From: Gluconacetobacter tumulisoli
GTDB taxonomy: Bacteria; Pseudomonadota; Alphaproteobacteria; Acetobacterales; Acetobacteraceae
Length of the DNA: 64,000 nucleotides
Assembly (NCBI RefSeq): GCF_014174155.1
Contig: NZ_JABEQM010000006.1
Location: 1-64,000, forward strand
Reading direction: 5' to 3'
The first letter of the stretch is position 1, and each line of letters starts with the position of its first letter. Both the position numbers and the translations under genes were made by a program. Of this stretch, positions 33,438-43,888 are shown piece after piece. The notes beneath the pieces are model-generated. The model saw only the letters and a list, made by a program, of their open reading frames with translations. It ran no database searches and had not been told where the DNA came from.

Positions 33438-34312
33438 GCCATCTCACTCCGTCCCGGGCCTGTCTCGATCGGCACCCCCGGGGTCGCCGCCCATTCGGCC
33501 CATGACCCGTCATAAAGGGCATGCAGGCTCCAGCCGCATGCCGCAAGACCCAGCGACAGGACGGATGCCGACAAGCCGGACCCGCATGTCGTGACCACGG
33601 GCCGGCCGTCGGTGACGCCCGCGCGCACGAAGCGTTGCCGTAGCGCCGTGCATGGCAGGAAGGCCCGGCTTTCATCGAGCAAATCGCCGTAAGGCAAACT
33701 GGCCGCACCGGGCATATGGCCCGACGGCAGGCCGGCGCGTGGCTCCGGCGCCGTGCCTTCGAACCGGCCCCGGGAGCGTGCGTCGAGGATCAGCACGTCG
33801 TCCCGTCCGATGGCATCGCGCATGTCGCCCAGCCCCCGTACCCTTCCGAACCGGGGGGCGGCCTGGAAGGTGGCGGTTGTCGTCTCGGCGGAACCGGCCT
33901 CCCCCGGCATCGGCCCCGGCTGTACCGGCCCCCCGGCACGCAGCCAGGCCGGCAGCCCGCCATCGAGGACCTGCACGCGATCCAGGCCGAACAGTCCGGC
34001 CAGCCACCACGCGCGTGCCGCCGACGCCGCGTTGCCCTGGTCGTAGAAGACGATACGGGAGTCGCCGCTGATCCCCAGGGCCCGTGCCAGCCGTTCGAAT
34101 CGCGCCTGCGATGGTATCATGTGCGGCAGGGCCGAATCCGGATCCGAGAACAGCTCGATATCGAAATATCTGGCGCCGGGAATGCTGGCCTGGCTGAATC
34201 GCTGCACGGGGTCGAACTCCTCCCCCGGCAAGGCGAGCGTGGCATCGAGGACAACCAGGCCAGGTGAGGACAGGCCGTCCAGAAGTCGGGCCGGCGAAAT
34301 CAGAGGATGCAT
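33434..34312 (-). CDS. sseA: 3-mercaptopyruvate sulfurtransferase
   Basis: A two-domain rhodanese-like protein of about 292 residues that moves sulfur from 3-mercaptopyruvate to thiols or cyanide. The N-terminal inactive rhodanese domain holds VFYDQGNAASAARAWWLAGLFG and VQVLDGGLPAW; the catalytic Cys is in TTCGSGLSASVLSLGL, where the CGSG-x-x-A loop is the mercaptopyruvate type rather than the thiosulfate type. The start is MHPLISPARLL; the longer frame to 34504 lacks homology. It is co-transcribed with metC (GTGA overlap), a sulfur amino acid unit. Confidence 0.9.
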   Translation of the reverse strand: MHPLISPARLLDGLSSPGLVVLDATLALPGEEFDPVQRFSQASIPGARYFDIELFSDPDSALPHMIPSQARFERLARALGISGDSRIVFYDQGNAASAARAWWLAGLFGLDRVQVLDGGLPAWLRAGGPVQPGPMPGEAGSAETTTATFQAAPRFGRVRGLGDMRDAIGRDDVLILDARSRGRFEGTAPEPRAGLPSGHMPGAASLPYGDLLDESRAFLPCTALRQRFVRAGVTDGRPVVTTCGSGLSASVLSLGLAACGWSLHALYDGSWAEWAATPGVPIETGPGRSEMA

Positions 34313-34515
34313 GCGCAGGTCCCTCACCGGTCCGGCGCACAACAGACGCGCGCCGTCGACCGATCCTGTCCTTGTCCTTACCGGAGCGTGCGTGCGGCGA
34401 TCAACTGCCATTGGTCCGGCCCCGTGCGGCCCCGCGTCATCACGACCGCGAACGAATGACGGACGCGGCGTGGCCGGGTCTTTACCGCCCTGCCGGTCTG
34501 CCACATCATCAGGTC

Positions 34516-35634
34516 ATGCCGGATGCCGTCCGGCACCGGACGGAATGGCGGGAGCGCATGGCCGAACGCATCATGATGGGGCTGTTGCTGGGCGGGGTGG
34601 CCTTCGGGTGCGGCGCCATTCTCTATCCGTTCATGTCCGCGCTGCTCTGGGCGGCGATCCTGACATTCTCGACCTGGCCGATCCATGTCCGGTTGCGCCG
34701 GCAGTCCAGCCCTGTCCTAGCCGCGATGGGCATGACCATCCTGTCGGCGCTGGTCGTGGTGCTGCCTTTCGGTCTGGTCGTTTCCAGCAGCATCGCCGAC
34801 CTGCCGGGAACCATCGAGAATTTGGTAGGCACGGTGACCCAATCGATCCACCTGCCCCCGCCGCCCCTGTGGCTGTCGCGTATTCCGCATTTCGGCCCCG
34901 ACCTGGCCGATATCTGGACCCATTGGGGAACCGACCTGGGACATGCGGAACGCATGATCCGCCCCTATGCCGGCAGCATCGCGCAATCCATGCTTGCCGG
35001 CCTGATGCTGATCGCAAGCGGCCTTGCGCATTTGGGCATGGCGCTGTTCATCGCGTTTTTCTTCTGGCTGGGCGGGGATTCGCTCGGTGCTACCTTTGCC
35101 GCGATCATCCGGCGGATTGCCGGATCGTATGCCGATCGCATCCTGAACATCATCGGCCGGACCATCAGGGGAACGGTCTACGGTATCCTGGGAACGGCCA
35201 TCGTCCAGGGAATCCTGACGGGGATCGGCTTCGCGATCACCGGCCTGCCCTATCCCGTGCTGTTCGGCGGGATCGCGGCGTTCGTGGCTGTCCTGCCGAT
35301 CGGCGCCCCGCTGATCTGGATTCCGGGGGCTGTCGCCCTGCTTCTCTCCCATCATGTCGGCTGGGGCGTCTTTCTGATCATCTACGGAATCGTCATCATC
35401 TCCGGCGCGGATCATATCATCCGTCCCATGTTCATCTCGCGCGGTGCGCAACTGCCTTATCTGCTGACGGTTCTCGGTGTACTGGGCGGGGTGTGGACGT
35501 TCGGGGGGCTGGGGATCTTCCTTGGGCCGGTACTGCTGGGCGTCGGCTACACGCTGACGGCGGAATTCGCCGCCAATGGATCCGGGCGCGCGCGACACGG
35601 CGACCCGCTACAGGAGCCTTTTTTCGAATCATGA
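34516..35634 (+). CDS. AI-2E family (PerM/YdiK-like) transporter
   Basis: About 372 residues with around eight hydrophobic helices: two at the N-terminus (MMGLLLGGVAFGCGAILYPFMSALLWAAILTF), another (LSALVVVLPFGLVVSSS), then a soluble insertion and a C-terminal group with GTVYGILGTAIVQGILTGIGFAITGLP, FGGIAAFVAVLPIGAPLIW and GGLGIFLGPVLLG, all family landmarks. Members export small molecules or ions; the substrate is unknown. Several in-frame ATGs exist (34456, 34516, 34558), none with a strong ribosome site. Its stop overlaps the next gene (ATGA). Confidence 0.82.
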   Translation: MPDAVRHRTEWRERMAERIMMGLLLGGVAFGCGAILYPFMSALLWAAILTFSTWPIHVRLRRQSSPVLAAMGMTILSALVVVLPFGLVVSSSIADLPGTIENLVGTVTQSIHLPPPPLWLSRIPHFGPDLADIWTHWGTDLGHAERMIRPYAGSIAQSMLAGLMLIASGLAHLGMALFIAFFFWLGGDSLGATFAAIIRRIAGSYADRILNIIGRTIRGTVYGILGTAIVQGILTGIGFAITGLPYPVLFGGIAAFVAVLPIGAPLIWIPGAVALLLSHHVGWGVFLIIYGIVIISGADHIIRPMFISRGAQLPYLLTVLGVLGGVWTFGGLGIFLGPVLLGVGYTLTAEFAANGSGRARHGDPLQEPFFES

Positions 35635-36338
35635 CCCTCGCCCGTCCTTCCTCGTACGTGTCGGTTCCCCTGCCCCCTGGGCAGCGCCCGCGCCCGATCC
35701 ATCTGCCCGCGACCGCAAGTGGGTCCGAACGCAAGATCGTCAGCTGGAACCTGCTGCGGCGGGTCGGCGCCACGCCGCGTGATGTCATCCACCTGATCGA
35801 GGAAGAGACACCCGATCTGCTGCTGATGCAGGAGGCGACGTCCGATTTCGATGCCCTGCCCGGCCTGATCGGCGGCTATTATGCCCGGGCCCCGCTGCCC
35901 GGCCGGATCCATGGCGTCGCGTGCTGGAGCCCGTGGCCCTTTCGTCGCCCCCCCCTGGCCTGCACGCTGCCGTCCGGGCCACTGGTCAGGCGTGTTGCCC
36001 AGATGATCGAATGCGCGCCGTTTACATTCACGGTTGCGAACGTCCATCTGTCGCACGGCCAGATCATGAACCGGCGGCAATTGCGCCGTATCGCGGAAAT
36101 CCTGCCGCCGCACGCGGCCGTCCTGGGTGATTTCAATCTTGTCGGGCCCACCATGATGCCGCATTTCCGCGATGTCGGTCCGCGGGCCCCGACCCATCGC
36201 ATGGTGGACATGGTGCCGATCCGTATCGATCGCTGCCTGGTTCGGGGCCTCACCTGCACCGAGGCGCGGGTGCTGGACAATTACGTGTCCGATCATCGCC
36301 CGATTACGGTCCGGCTGGAACTGTCGGGCTACAAATAA
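35631..36338 (+). CDS. Endonuclease/exonuclease/phosphatase (EEP) family protein
   Basis: A 235-residue hydrolase with the EEP fold: KIVSWNLLRR (Asn metal ligand), LLLMQEATSDFD (catalytic Glu), ANVHLSHG (His), AVLGDFNLVGP (Asp/Asn) and the final SDHRPITVRLEL (Asp-His). Members include DNases, phosphodiesterases and lipid phosphatases; context with an AI-2E permease does not resolve this. Translationally coupled to the permease through ATGA. Confidence 0.85.
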   Translation: MTLARPSSYVSVPLPPGQRPRPIHLPATASGSERKIVSWNLLRRVGATPRDVIHLIEEETPDLLLMQEATSDFDALPGLIGGYYARAPLPGRIHGVACWSPWPFRRPPLACTLPSGPLVRRVAQMIECAPFTFTVANVHLSHGQIMNRRQLRRIAEILPPHAAVLGDFNLVGPTMMPHFRDVGPRAPTHRMVDMVPIRIDRCLVRGLTCTEARVLDNYVSDHRPITVRLELSGYK

Positions 36339-36344
36339 GGAAGA

Positions 36345-37784
36345 CTACAAATAGGGAAGAAGAAGCCGGGCCCCGGCGTCGCGGATCCGGATGGGAAGCC
36401 GACGTCGGTCCAGATCGTGATGGGTCAGGCGATCGTGCCGGTGACGGACGACGAAATCGTCGATCATGCCAGCCAGCGCGTCGTCATAGGCCTCCAGATT
36501 GATTTCGAAATTCAGCCGCAGGCTCCGGACATCGAGATTGGAGCTGCCGACGAACGTCCAATGCCGGTCCACCACCATCAGTTTCGAATGATTGAACGGC
36601 GGGCTGGCCTGCCAGACCCGGCAGCCTGAATCCAGGAAGCGCGGCAGATTGGCCGCACGCGCCCAGTCGATCAAGGTGTGGTTGCTGTGCCGGGGAACGA
36701 CAATATCGACCTCGATTCCACGCAGCGCCGCCAGCGCCAGTTCCGTCAGGAATCGTTCGCCCGGCAGGAAGTAGGGGGTCATCAGGCGGACGGAACGACG
36801 GGCCAGGGTGATGGCCTGCAGCATCGTGTATTCGATCTTCTCGAGGTCGGAATCCGGGCCGGCGGTGACGATGCGCGTCAGGGTCTCGCCGCTTCGACTC
36901 ACGTCCGGGAAGAACGGATCGGCATGCAGGTCCTCGCCGGAGGTGAAGGACCAGTCCTGGGCGAATGCCTCGGTCAACTGGTGGATGATCGGCCCTTCGA
37001 TACGGAAATGCGTATCCGAAACCGGATGTGCGGGCCGGCTGGCGATCAGGTTTTCCTGCCCGATGTTCAGGCCGCCGAGGAATCCCACGCGTCCGTCCGC
37101 CACCAGGATCTTCTTGTGGTTGCGCATGTTGATGAACGGCATGCGCCAGGGCAGCATGGAATGCATGAATCGTCCGACCGGGACGCCCGCGGCATGCAGC
37201 GCACGGGCGATGGGGCATCGGAAGTAACCGCTGCCGACGCCGTCGACCAGCACGCGGACGGCCACGCCCCGCCGATGGGCGGCGACCAGTGCGGCCACGA
37301 ACCGCGCGCCCACCTTGTCGTCGCGAAAGATGTAGGAACACAGCAAGACGCTGGTGGTGGCGTTCGCAATGGCATCGAGCATCTGCGGATAGGCTTCGTC
37401 CCCATCATGCAGCATGCGGATGCTGTTCCCCGCCATCAGCGGGCGTCCGGTCAGCTTGCTGACCATGTCCGCCAGTGGGGCGAAGCCGCCCTGCTCTGCC
37501 CGCTTCCAGCGCGAGGTCAGGGTGCGACTGTGCCAGGATTGTCGCCCGATCAATTTGCGCGCCCGTCGATGGACGCGATTGATACCGAACATCGCGTAGA
37601 GCGCGCCGCCGGTCAGCGGCATCAGCACCGCGATCCCGATCCAGCCGATGGACGCGCCGACATCGCGTTTCGTCAGAAGCACATGCAGGCTGACCGTTCC
37701 CGCAACGACCACCCGCGTCGCCAGGACAAGATACAGGAACGTCTGCAGGTAAATGGGAAACATGAAACCACTTCGATCCAACAT
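36345..37784 (-). CDS. cls: Cardiolipin synthase (phospholipase D family)
   Basis: A 479-residue membrane enzyme joining two phosphatidylglycerol molecules into cardiolipin. Two N-terminal membrane helices ([20 protein letters not shown] and [21 protein letters not shown]) precede the two HKD motifs: [23 protein letters not shown] and [22 protein letters not shown]. Length is normal for ClsA. An ATG 7 codons inside (37763) is an alternative start. It converges on the EEP gene and is divergent from yraN. Confidence 0.92.
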   Translation of the reverse strand: MLDRSGFMFPIYLQTFLYLVLATRVVVAGTVSLHVLLTKRDVGASIGWIGIAVLMPLTGGALYAMFGINRVHRRARKLIGRQSWHSRTLTSRWKRAEQGGFAPLADMVSKLTGRPLMAGNSIRMLHDGDEAYPQMLDAIANATTSVLLCSYIFRDDKVGARFVAALVAAHRRGVAVRVLVDGVGSGYFRCPIARALHAAGVPVGRFMHSMLPWRMPFINMRNHKKILVADGRVGFLGGLNIGQENLIASRPAHPVSDTHFRIEGPIIHQLTEAFAQDWSFTSGEDLHADPFFPDVSRSGETLTRIVTAGPDSDLEKIEYTMLQAITLARRSVRLMTPYFLPGERFLTELALAALRGIEVDIVVPRHSNHTLIDWARAANLPRFLDSGCRVWQASPPFNHSKLMVVDRHWTFVGSSNLDVRSLRLNFEINLEAYDDALAGMIDDFVVRHRHDRLTHHDLDRRRLPIRIRDAGARLLLPYL

Positions 37785-37863
37785 GCAGCCTGACGGGATT
37801 GCCGAATCTGCCCGGATGGGTCACCGTCGTTACGCGACGGCGTTCAGGCGGCAAGAACGGGGC

Positions 37864-38277
37864 ATGGTAAATTCACGGCGAACGGACGGACAGGAAACGG
37901 CCGGCCCGACGGCACGGCGTATTGCCGGGGCGGCCGCATATCGGCGCGGTCGACGCGCCGAACAGGTCGCGATGGAAAGGCTGGCGGGTGAAGGCTGGAC
38001 GATCCTGAAACATCGTGCCCGTACCCCATGGGGCGAAATCGACCTGGTTGCCGTGCGAGGCGGCATGATGATCTTCGTCGAGGTCAAATGCCGTCCGACA
38101 TTCTCGCTGGCGGCGTCCAGTCTCGGTGCCCGCCAGATTCGCCGTCTGATCGACGCGGCGTCCATGCTGTGCGCCGAAAACCCCGGGTGGATTTATGACG
38201 AAATGCGTTTCGACGTCATGGTGGTGACGGCAGACGATACCGTTCACCAGATCGCTGACGCCTTCAGGCTGGAATAA
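37864..38277 (+). CDS. yraN: UPF0102 family protein YraN (nuclease-like fold)
   Basis: A 137-residue protein. [20 protein letters not shown] is the family opening, and [21 protein letters not shown] is a PD-(D/E)xK nuclease-type motif (Asp ... Glu-Val-Lys). The family function is not settled; a DNA-processing role is generally assumed. The start was placed at [10 protein letters not shown]; the frame extends to 37753. Confidence 0.85.
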   Translation: MVNSRRTDGQETAGPTARRIAGAAAYRRGRRAEQVAMERLAGEGWTILKHRARTPWGEIDLVAVRGGMMIFVEVKCRPTFSLAASSLGARQIRRLIDAASMLCAENPGWIYDEMRFDVMVVTADDTVHQIADAFRLE

Positions 38278-38292
38278 GGGAAGAACAGACTC

Positions 38293-38631
38293 TCAGGTCC
38301 GGTGACGTGCCTTGCGCGCCGCCGCGTGATGTACGGCCGCATGCGGATGGTAGACAATGTTATGCACCAGTCCCCGGCTGCGGACGGTTGCCATGGCCGA
38401 GGCGTGATGGGCCAGGGTTGGCAGGGCATGGACGGGCCGGCTGTAGACCACATGCCGCACCGGTGGCGGCGCTGCGGTCAGGGCGTCGAGCGTCAGGCGG
38501 CCTGCTTCGTAATCGGTGACCAGATGCTGCGCCCGTGCCGAATGAGTTCCGACAGCCATCAGAAGGCTCCCTGTTCCGACCACGCACAGGGCGACTTTTC
38601 TGATCACGACCTGAAGCATCATTGTCCTCAT
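38293..38631 (-). CDS. Small exported hypothetical protein
   Basis: About 112 residues. It begins with a credible signal peptide (MLQVVIRKVALCVVGTGSLLMAVG, ending SARA-Q), so it is probably exported. The mature part is His/Ala-rich (HHASAMATVRSRGLVHNIVYHPHAAVHHAAARKARH) with no domain I recognise. Several start codons are possible (38631, 38622, 38619). A hypothetical gene resting mainly on the signal peptide. Confidence 0.5.
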   Translation of the reverse strand: MRTMMLQVVIRKVALCVVGTGSLLMAVGTHSARAQHLVTDYEAGRLTLDALTAAPPPVRHVVYSRPVHALPTLAHHASAMATVRSRGLVHNIVYHPHAAVHHAAARKARHRT

Positions 38632-38701
38632 CACCAACCGGGTGGGCCGAGGCTAGGCGAAAGCCCGGTGCGGCGACAAGAGCCACGTTGGAAAATGGTA
38701 T

Positions 38702-38733
38702 AAAAAAACGGACCGGATGAATATCCGGTCCGT
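38702..38733 (-). terminator. Rho-independent terminator of the grxD-bolA unit
   Basis: A perfect 11-base stem (ACGGACCGGAT / ATCCGGTCCGT) with a 4-base loop is followed on the minus strand by a run of seven T. It lies 28 bases after the grxD stop, oriented to end minus-strand transcription from bolA-grxD. Confidence 0.92.
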
Positions 38734-38760
38734 CCTTTCCAGCCCCGAGGCGGTGTACTC

Positions 38761-39096
38761 TTACGCCGATGCGGGAACGATGCCTTTTTCCTCGAACAGC
38801 TTTTCCAGTTCGCCGGTCTGGAACATCTCGGTCACGATGTCGCAGCCGCCGATGAACTCGCCCTTGACATAGAGCTGCGGCACCGTCGGCCAGTTCGAGA
38901 AATCCTTGATCCCCTGGCGCAGTTCCGGATCTTCCAGAACGTTTGCGGTCTGGAACGGGGCGCCCATGTGGGTCAGGATCTGCACCACCCGGGCCGAGAA
39001 GCCGCACTGCGGGAACAGGGCGTTGCCCTTCATGTACAGCATGATCGGATTGGTATCGATCTCGTTCTGGATACGCTGGGTAATGGTGTCAGCCAT
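38761..39096 (-). CDS. grxD: Monothiol glutaredoxin, Grx4 family
   Basis: A 111-residue monothiol glutaredoxin with the CGFS active site ([14 protein letters not shown]), the glutathione-contacting [20 protein letters not shown], and normal length. These proteins hold [2Fe-2S] clusters with glutathione, often with a BolA partner, in iron-sulfur cluster delivery and iron sensing. The bolA gene lies directly upstream, supporting that pairing. Confidence 0.95.
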   Translation of the reverse strand: MADTITQRIQNEIDTNPIMLYMKGNALFPQCGFSARVVQILTHMGAPFQTANVLEDPELRQGIKDFSNWPTVPQLYVKGEFIGGCDIVTEMFQTGELEKLFEEKGIVPASA

Positions 39097-39159
39097 GGTT
39101 CGGTCCTGTCCGAAGGGCAGCCGGGGGCGGCCGCGCGATTGTTTTCTTATCGGGTCGTC

Positions 39160-39396
39160 TTATCGGTCCGGAGCACTTGTCTGCAGCGCCAGGGCATGGA
39201 GCTTGCCGCCCATATGGCCCTGCAACGCCGCGTACACGATCTGATGCTGGCGCACACGCGACAATCCGCGAAAGGATTCGCAGACCACCGTGCAGGCATA
39301 ATGATCGCCATCACCGGCCAGATCCTCGATACTGATCGAGGCGTCCGGCAAGGCGGTGCGGATATAGTCTTCTATTTCCTGTGCCGTCATTGCCAT
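39160..39396 (-). CDS. bolA: BolA-family protein
   Basis: A 78-residue BolA domain: MTAQEIEDYIRTALPDASISIEDLAGDGDHYACTVVCESFRGLSRVRQHQIVYAAL, with the conserved RVRQHQIVY segment and the cluster-ligand His. BolA proteins partner with CGFS glutaredoxins in [2Fe-2S] complexes. It lies 63 bases upstream of grxD, the usual alphaproteobacterial pairing. Confidence 0.92.
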   Translation of the reverse strand: MAMTAQEIEDYIRTALPDASISIEDLAGDGDHYACTVVCESFRGLSRVRQHQIVYAALQGHMGGKLHALALQTSAPDR

Positions 39397-39428
39397 CGGC
39401 GGGGAACTCCTTCTCCGGCGCGTTACGC

Positions 39429-41645
39429 CTACTGGTCCATCAGGGCGGGGAAAAACGCCGAATTGACCGCATTCAGCCGCGCCGTCGATATTGTGGCGCC
39501 ACTGGGCAATGTCAAACCGCTGCCGCCCGAATGGCCCAGAACCCGCGTTTCCACACCGGCCTGCGTCGCGGCGAGGGTAAAGGCGTCTACGTCGCGAACC
39601 GCCACAACATATCGTGACTGATCCTCGCCGAACCAGAAAGCCTCGGGTCGCATGCCGGACTGCGGGGCCAGCAGCACGCAGCCGACATCGCCAGCCATGA
39701 CCATTTCCGCCAGGGTGACCAGCAGGCCGCCGTCGGCGACGTCGTGGCATGCCAAGATGTCACCCGCCAGGATCCTTGCCCGGACGAAATCGCCATTCCG
39801 GCGTTCGGCCGCGAGGTCCAGCGTCGGCGGCGGCCCGTCCTCGCGCCCATGAACCTCGCGCAGCCACAGCGACTGGCCCAGTTCGCCCGCCGTGGCGCCC
39901 ACGAGGACGAGCGTGCAATCGGCGGGCATCGACAGGCCGATCGCCGCGGTGACGTCGTCCAGCACGCCCAGCCCGCCGATGGCCGGCGTCGGCAGGATCG
40001 ATACCGACGATCCATCCGGCGCACGCGTTTCGTTGTAGAGCGAGACATTGCCGCTGACGACCGGGAAATCCAGCGCGCGGCAGGCCTCGCCCATGCCTTC
40101 GATGGCCGAGACGAACTGGCCCATCACCTCGGGCTTTTCCGGCGACCCGAAATTGAGGTTGTCGGTGACCGCCAGCGGGCGCGCGCCGGTCGCGACGATA
40201 TTGCGCCAGGCCTCTGCCACCGCCTGGGCCCCGCCCATGCGGGCGTCGGCGCGGCAATAGCGCGGCGTGCAGTCCGTAGTCAGCGCCAGCCCGATGGAGG
40301 TGTCCTCGATCTTGACGATCGCGGCATCCGCCGCACCGGGACGCTTGACCGTCTGTCCGCCGACCGTGCTGTCGTACTGGTTGTAAACCCAGGCGCGCGA
40401 CGCCAGGTCGGGGCAGCCGATCAGGCGGATCAGGGCCTGCTCGATCCCGATCGGGTCGGTGATGGGCCCCAGCGGTGCCGGCGCGGGCGACGGCGCGGTC
40501 GGCCGGCGATAGATCGGGGCCTGTTCGGCCAACGGATCCAGCGGGATATCGGCCTCGACCTGTCCCTGGTGACGGACCACGATATGGCCGGTATCCGTCA
40601 GATGGCCGATCACCGCGAAATCCAGTTCCCACTTGTCGAAGATCGCGCGCGCAACCTCGGTCCGGTCGGGCCGGATCACGATCAGCATGCGTTCCTGACT
40701 TTCGGAGAGCATCATTTCGTACGCGGTCATGCCGCGTTCGCGCTGCGGCACGGCGTCGAGGTCGAGGTCGATCCCCACCCCGCCCTTGCCGGCCATTTCG
40801 ACGGACGAGGACGTCAGGCCAGCCGCCCCCATGTCCTGGATGGCCACGATCGCATCCGTCGCCATCAGTTCGAGGCACGCCTCGATCAGCAGCTTTTCCA
40901 CGAACGGATCGCCCACCTGCACGGTTGGACGTTTGGCCAGCGCGTCCTCGTCGAATTCGGACGATGACATCGTGGCGCCGTGGATACCATCGCGGCCGGT
41001 CTTGGACCCGACATAGATGACGGGATTGCCGACGCCGGCCGCGGCGGACAGGAAAATCCGATCCTGGCGCGCGACGCCCACCGTCATGGCGTTGACCAGG
41101 GGATTGCCGTCGTAGGCCGGATGAAAATTGATCTCGCCGCCCACCGTGGGCACGCCGACGCAATTGCCGTAGCCGCCGACGCCGCGCACCACCCCATCGA
41201 CGATACGACGGGTCTGCGGATTGTCCGGGCTGCCGAAGCGCAGCGCGTTGAGGTTGGCGACCGGGCGCGCGCCCATCGTGAAGACGTCGCGCAGGATGCC
41301 GCCGACGCCGGTAGCCGCGCCCTGGTAGGGTTCGATGAAGGACGGGTGGTTATGGCTTTCCATCTTGAAGATGGCAGCCAGCCCCTGCCCGATATCGACA
41401 ACGCCCGCATTCTCGCCCGGGCCATGGATCACCCACGGTGCGGTGGTCGGCAGCGTCTTCAGCCACACGCGCGACGATTTGTAGGAACAATGCTCCGACC
41501 ACATCACCGAAAAGATGCCCAGTTCGGTCAGGGTCGGCGTGCGTCCCATGATCGACAGGACGTTGCCGTATTCATCGGCGGTCAGGCCGAATTCCTGCGC
41601 CAGGCCTTGATCGACGGGCTTCTGCCCCGCGCTACCGCTGCTCAT
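39429..41645 (-). CDS. purL: Phosphoribosylformylglycinamidine synthase, subunit PurL
   Basis: The 738-residue small-type PurL, synthetase subunit of FGAM synthase, which with PurQ and PurS makes formylglycinamidine ribonucleotide from FGAR, glutamine and ATP. Segments such as [50 protein letters not shown] and [17 protein letters not shown] are diagnostic. Its start overlaps the purQ stop. Part of purC-purS-orf-purQ-purL. Confidence 0.97.
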   Translation of the reverse strand: MSSGSAGQKPVDQGLAQEFGLTADEYGNVLSIMGRTPTLTELGIFSVMWSEHCSYKSSRVWLKTLPTTAPWVIHGPGENAGVVDIGQGLAAIFKMESHNHPSFIEPYQGAATGVGGILRDVFTMGARPVANLNALRFGSPDNPQTRRIVDGVVRGVGGYGNCVGVPTVGGEINFHPAYDGNPLVNAMTVGVARQDRIFLSAAAGVGNPVIYVGSKTGRDGIHGATMSSSEFDEDALAKRPTVQVGDPFVEKLLIEACLELMATDAIVAIQDMGAAGLTSSSVEMAGKGGVGIDLDLDAVPQRERGMTAYEMMLSESQERMLIVIRPDRTEVARAIFDKWELDFAVIGHLTDTGHIVVRHQGQVEADIPLDPLAEQAPIYRRPTAPSPAPAPLGPITDPIGIEQALIRLIGCPDLASRAWVYNQYDSTVGGQTVKRPGAADAAIVKIEDTSIGLALTTDCTPRYCRADARMGGAQAVAEAWRNIVATGARPLAVTDNLNFGSPEKPEVMGQFVSAIEGMGEACRALDFPVVSGNVSLYNETRAPDGSSVSILPTPAIGGLGVLDDVTAAIGLSMPADCTLVLVGATAGELGQSLWLREVHGREDGPPPTLDLAAERRNGDFVRARILAGDILACHDVADGGLLVTLAEMVMAGDVGCVLLAPQSGMRPEAFWFGEDQSRYVVAVRDVDAFTLAATQAGVETRVLGHSGGSGLTLPSGATISTARLNAVNSAFFPALMDQ

Positions 41646-42343
41646 CGGACCAGAGCCTCCACCAGCCCCTCGAACAGGGGTTTTCCGTCTTCCCCGCCCA
41701 TCAGCGGATCAACCAGGTCTTCGGGATGCGGCATCATGCCGCAGATGCGCAGGTTGGCGCTCAGCACGCCTGCGATCGCGTTTATGCTGCCGTTGGGATT
41801 GCTCAGCCTGTCGCCGGGATCGACCCGGCCGTCGGGCCGGGCATATCGGAACGCAACCCGGCCTTCGTCGTCCAGGGCCCGGATCGTGTCGGCATCGGCG
41901 ATGTAATTCCCGTCGCCATGTGCCATCGGGGTGCGGAACACGTCGCCCGTCGTCCAGTTGCGGGTAAAGGGCGTGTCGTTGCGTTCCACCCGCAGATGGC
42001 AATCCTGCGACAGGAACCGCAGCGCCGCGTTGCGCAGCAATGCGCCGGGCAGCAGCCCGGCCTCGGTCAGGATCTGGAACCCATTGCAGACGCCCAGGAT
42101 ATGACCGCCGGCTTCGGCAAAGCCGCGGATGGCGGTCATGATCGGGGCGTGGGCCGCCATCGCGCCGCAGCGCAGATAATCGCCGTAACTGAATCCACCG
42201 GCCAGCACGACCAGGTCCAGGTCCGGCAGTTCGGTCTCACGATGCCAGATCATCGCCGGGGCCTTCCCGGTCACGGTCCGGAGCGCGATCGCCATGTCCC
42301 GTTCCCGGTTCGTCCCGGGAAAAACGACGATCCCCGCCTTCAT
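41642..42343 (-). CDS. purQ: Phosphoribosylformylglycinamidine synthase, glutaminase subunit PurQ
   Basis: A 233-residue class I glutamine amidotransferase. The N-terminus [18 protein letters not shown] is PurQ-specific; the nucleophile is in [22 protein letters not shown], and the closing HPEDLVD supplies the His-Glu pair. It supplies ammonia to PurL. It overlaps purL by 4 bases and the Rap1a-like gene by 4. Confidence 0.96.
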   Translation of the reverse strand: MKAGIVVFPGTNRERDMAIALRTVTGKAPAMIWHRETELPDLDLVVLAGGFSYGDYLRCGAMAAHAPIMTAIRGFAEAGGHILGVCNGFQILTEAGLLPGALLRNAALRFLSQDCHLRVERNDTPFTRNWTTGDVFRTPMAHGDGNYIADADTIRALDDEGRVAFRYARPDGRVDPGDRLSNPNGSINAIAGVLSANLRICGMMPHPEDLVDPLMGGEDGKPLFEGLVEALVR

Positions 42344-42723
42344 TTGCTACCGCCGCAGGGATAGGATTCATGCAGGGCGGTGAAGACCAGGCCACCAACG
42401 GGGCTGGTCAGCTGGTCCGAATGGCCTTTCAGCCATGTCACGACCTTGGTCCGCATCTCCGCGCTGCTGACGCCGGAGGCGACGCAGAAGCCGGTCGGCG
42501 CGGTCTTGTCGCCCTCGTTCTTGTCGTACACATGCGTCAGCGCCACCGCGTCCGCCAGCCCGGAAATATAGGCATCGCAGATCCCGACGCTGGGCGCGCG
42601 GGTGCAGAGCTGAAGGAACCGTCCGCCCTGAAGCGGGGATACGCGCTGGGCCAGCGCCGAGCCCGCCGGCAGGCCGAGCGCCAGACCCGCGGCAAGCAGA
42701 AGGGTGGAGCGTCCCGTGGTCAT
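42340..42723 (-). CDS. Rap1a/Tai-like exported protein embedded in the purine operon
   Basis: A 127-residue protein with a signal peptide ([21 protein letters not shown]) and a mature domain with [47 protein letters not shown] and TALHESYPC. The paired cysteines and helix pattern resemble the Rap1a/Tai family, which includes periplasmic immunity proteins of type VI secretion effectors. It overlaps both neighbours by 4 bases (purS stop and purQ start), so it is translated as part of the purine operon. No effector gene is adjacent, so an immunity role is not implied. The family assignment is from motif memory. Confidence 0.72.
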   Translation of the reverse strand: MTTGRSTLLLAAGLALGLPAGSALAQRVSPLQGGRFLQLCTRAPSVGICDAYISGLADAVALTHVYDKNEGDKTAPTGFCVASGVSSAEMRTKVVTWLKGHSDQLTSPVGGLVFTALHESYPCGGSK

Positions 42724-42962
42724 GCCACGACCTCCGTCACGAAATCCTCGATGACCAGGTTCGCCAGCAGGCCGCGCGCCATGGCATCGGCCTTCTCGCG
42801 CGCCTGGACCGGGTCGGTCTCGTCCAGCTCCAGCTCGATGACGCGGCCGATACGGACTTCGCCGACGCCGCCGAACCCCAGGACATGCAGCGCATGGGCC
42901 ACGGCCTTGCCCTGCGGATCCAGCACGCCGTCCTTCAGCATGACAGTCACGCGTACCTTCAT
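42720..42962 (-). CDS. purS: Phosphoribosylformylglycinamidine synthase, subunit PurS
   Basis: The 80-residue PurS that bridges PurQ and PurL in the FGAM synthase complex. [30 protein letters not shown] is the family signature. It starts inside the purC stop (ATGA overlap) and its own stop overlaps the Rap1a-like gene. Confidence 0.95.
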   Translation of the reverse strand: MKVRVTVMLKDGVLDPQGKAVAHALHVLGFGGVGEVRIGRVIELELDETDPVQAREKADAMARGLLANLVIEDFVTEVVA

Positions 42963-43723
42963 TGCATTACCTCCGGCCCCTTCATGTCGGAATTCGTGGC
43001 TTCCGGCAGGATGCCCAGCCGCCAGGCCACTTCCTGATATGCTTCCTCGACCCGTCCCAGGTCCCGGCGGAAGCGGTCCTTGTCCAACTTCTCGCTGGTC
43101 TTCGCATCCCACAGGCGACAATTATCCGGCGAGATCTCGTCCGCCAGGACGATCCGCATCTCCTCGCCTTCCCACAGACGGCCGAATTCCAGCTTGAAAT
43201 CGACCAGCGTGATGCCAATGCCGACAAACAGGCCGGACAGGAAATCATTCACCCGCATCGTCAGCGCGACCATGTCGTCCAGGTCGTTCGTGCAGGCCCA
43301 GCCGAACGCCGTGATGTGCTCCTCGCTCACCATCGGGTCGTTCAGGCTGTCGTTCTTATAGTAGTATTCGATGATCGTCCGGGGCAGGCGCGTGCCTTCG
43401 GGGATGCCCAGGCGCTTGGCCAGGCTGCCCGCGGCGACATTGCGGACCACGACCTCTAGCGGGATGATCTCCACCTCTCGGATCAGCTGCTCGCGCATGT
43501 TCAGCCGGCGGATGAAATGGGTGGGAATCCCGATATCATGGAGGCGCAGCATCAGATGCTCGCTGATCCGGTTGTTCAGGACACCCTTGCCGGTGATGAT
43601 ACCCTTCTTGGCGCCGTTGCCGGCGGTCGCATCGTCCTTGAAATATTGGACCAGCGTTCCCGGTTCCGGACCCTCGAAGAGGATCTTGGCTTTTCCTTCA
43701 TAGAGCTGACGGCGGCGGGCCAT
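42959..43723 (-). CDS. purC: Phosphoribosylaminoimidazole-succinocarboxamide (SAICAR) synthase
   Basis: A 254-residue enzyme joining CAIR with aspartate using [15 protein letters not shown] at the start, [49 protein letters not shown] and [10 protein letters not shown] with [12 protein letters not shown] are diagnostic. First gene of the purine operon; the 165 bases before it, up to the NRDE-family gene, presumably hold the promoter. Confidence 0.97.
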   Translation of the reverse strand: MARRRQLYEGKAKILFEGPEPGTLVQYFKDDATAGNGAKKGIITGKGVLNNRISEHLMLRLHDIGIPTHFIRRLNMREQLIREVEIIPLEVVVRNVAAGSLAKRLGIPEGTRLPRTIIEYYYKNDSLNDPMVSEEHITAFGWACTNDLDDMVALTMRVNDFLSGLFVGIGITLVDFKLEFGRLWEGEEMRIVLADEISPDNCRLWDAKTSEKLDKDRFRRDLGRVEEAYQEVAWRLGILPEATNSDMKGPEVMQ

Positions 43724-43888
43724 ACTCGTCCTTCATACGGCTGTGGAGGCATGCCCGGGCATCCTCCCGATGAGACGTCCAACGAGGTCTCGATAATGCG
43801 AGAGCCTCATAGCAACGATTGCACGCGGAAGATACCACTCCCTTTCATGGAAACGCCGCCCTGCCCCGCAGTCATGTCGCAACGGCCC

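Noticed and set aside
42340-42723. A type VI secretion effector-immunity pair
   Set aside because: Only an immunity-like domain is present; neighbours are purine enzymes and no effector or secretion gene is in the window.
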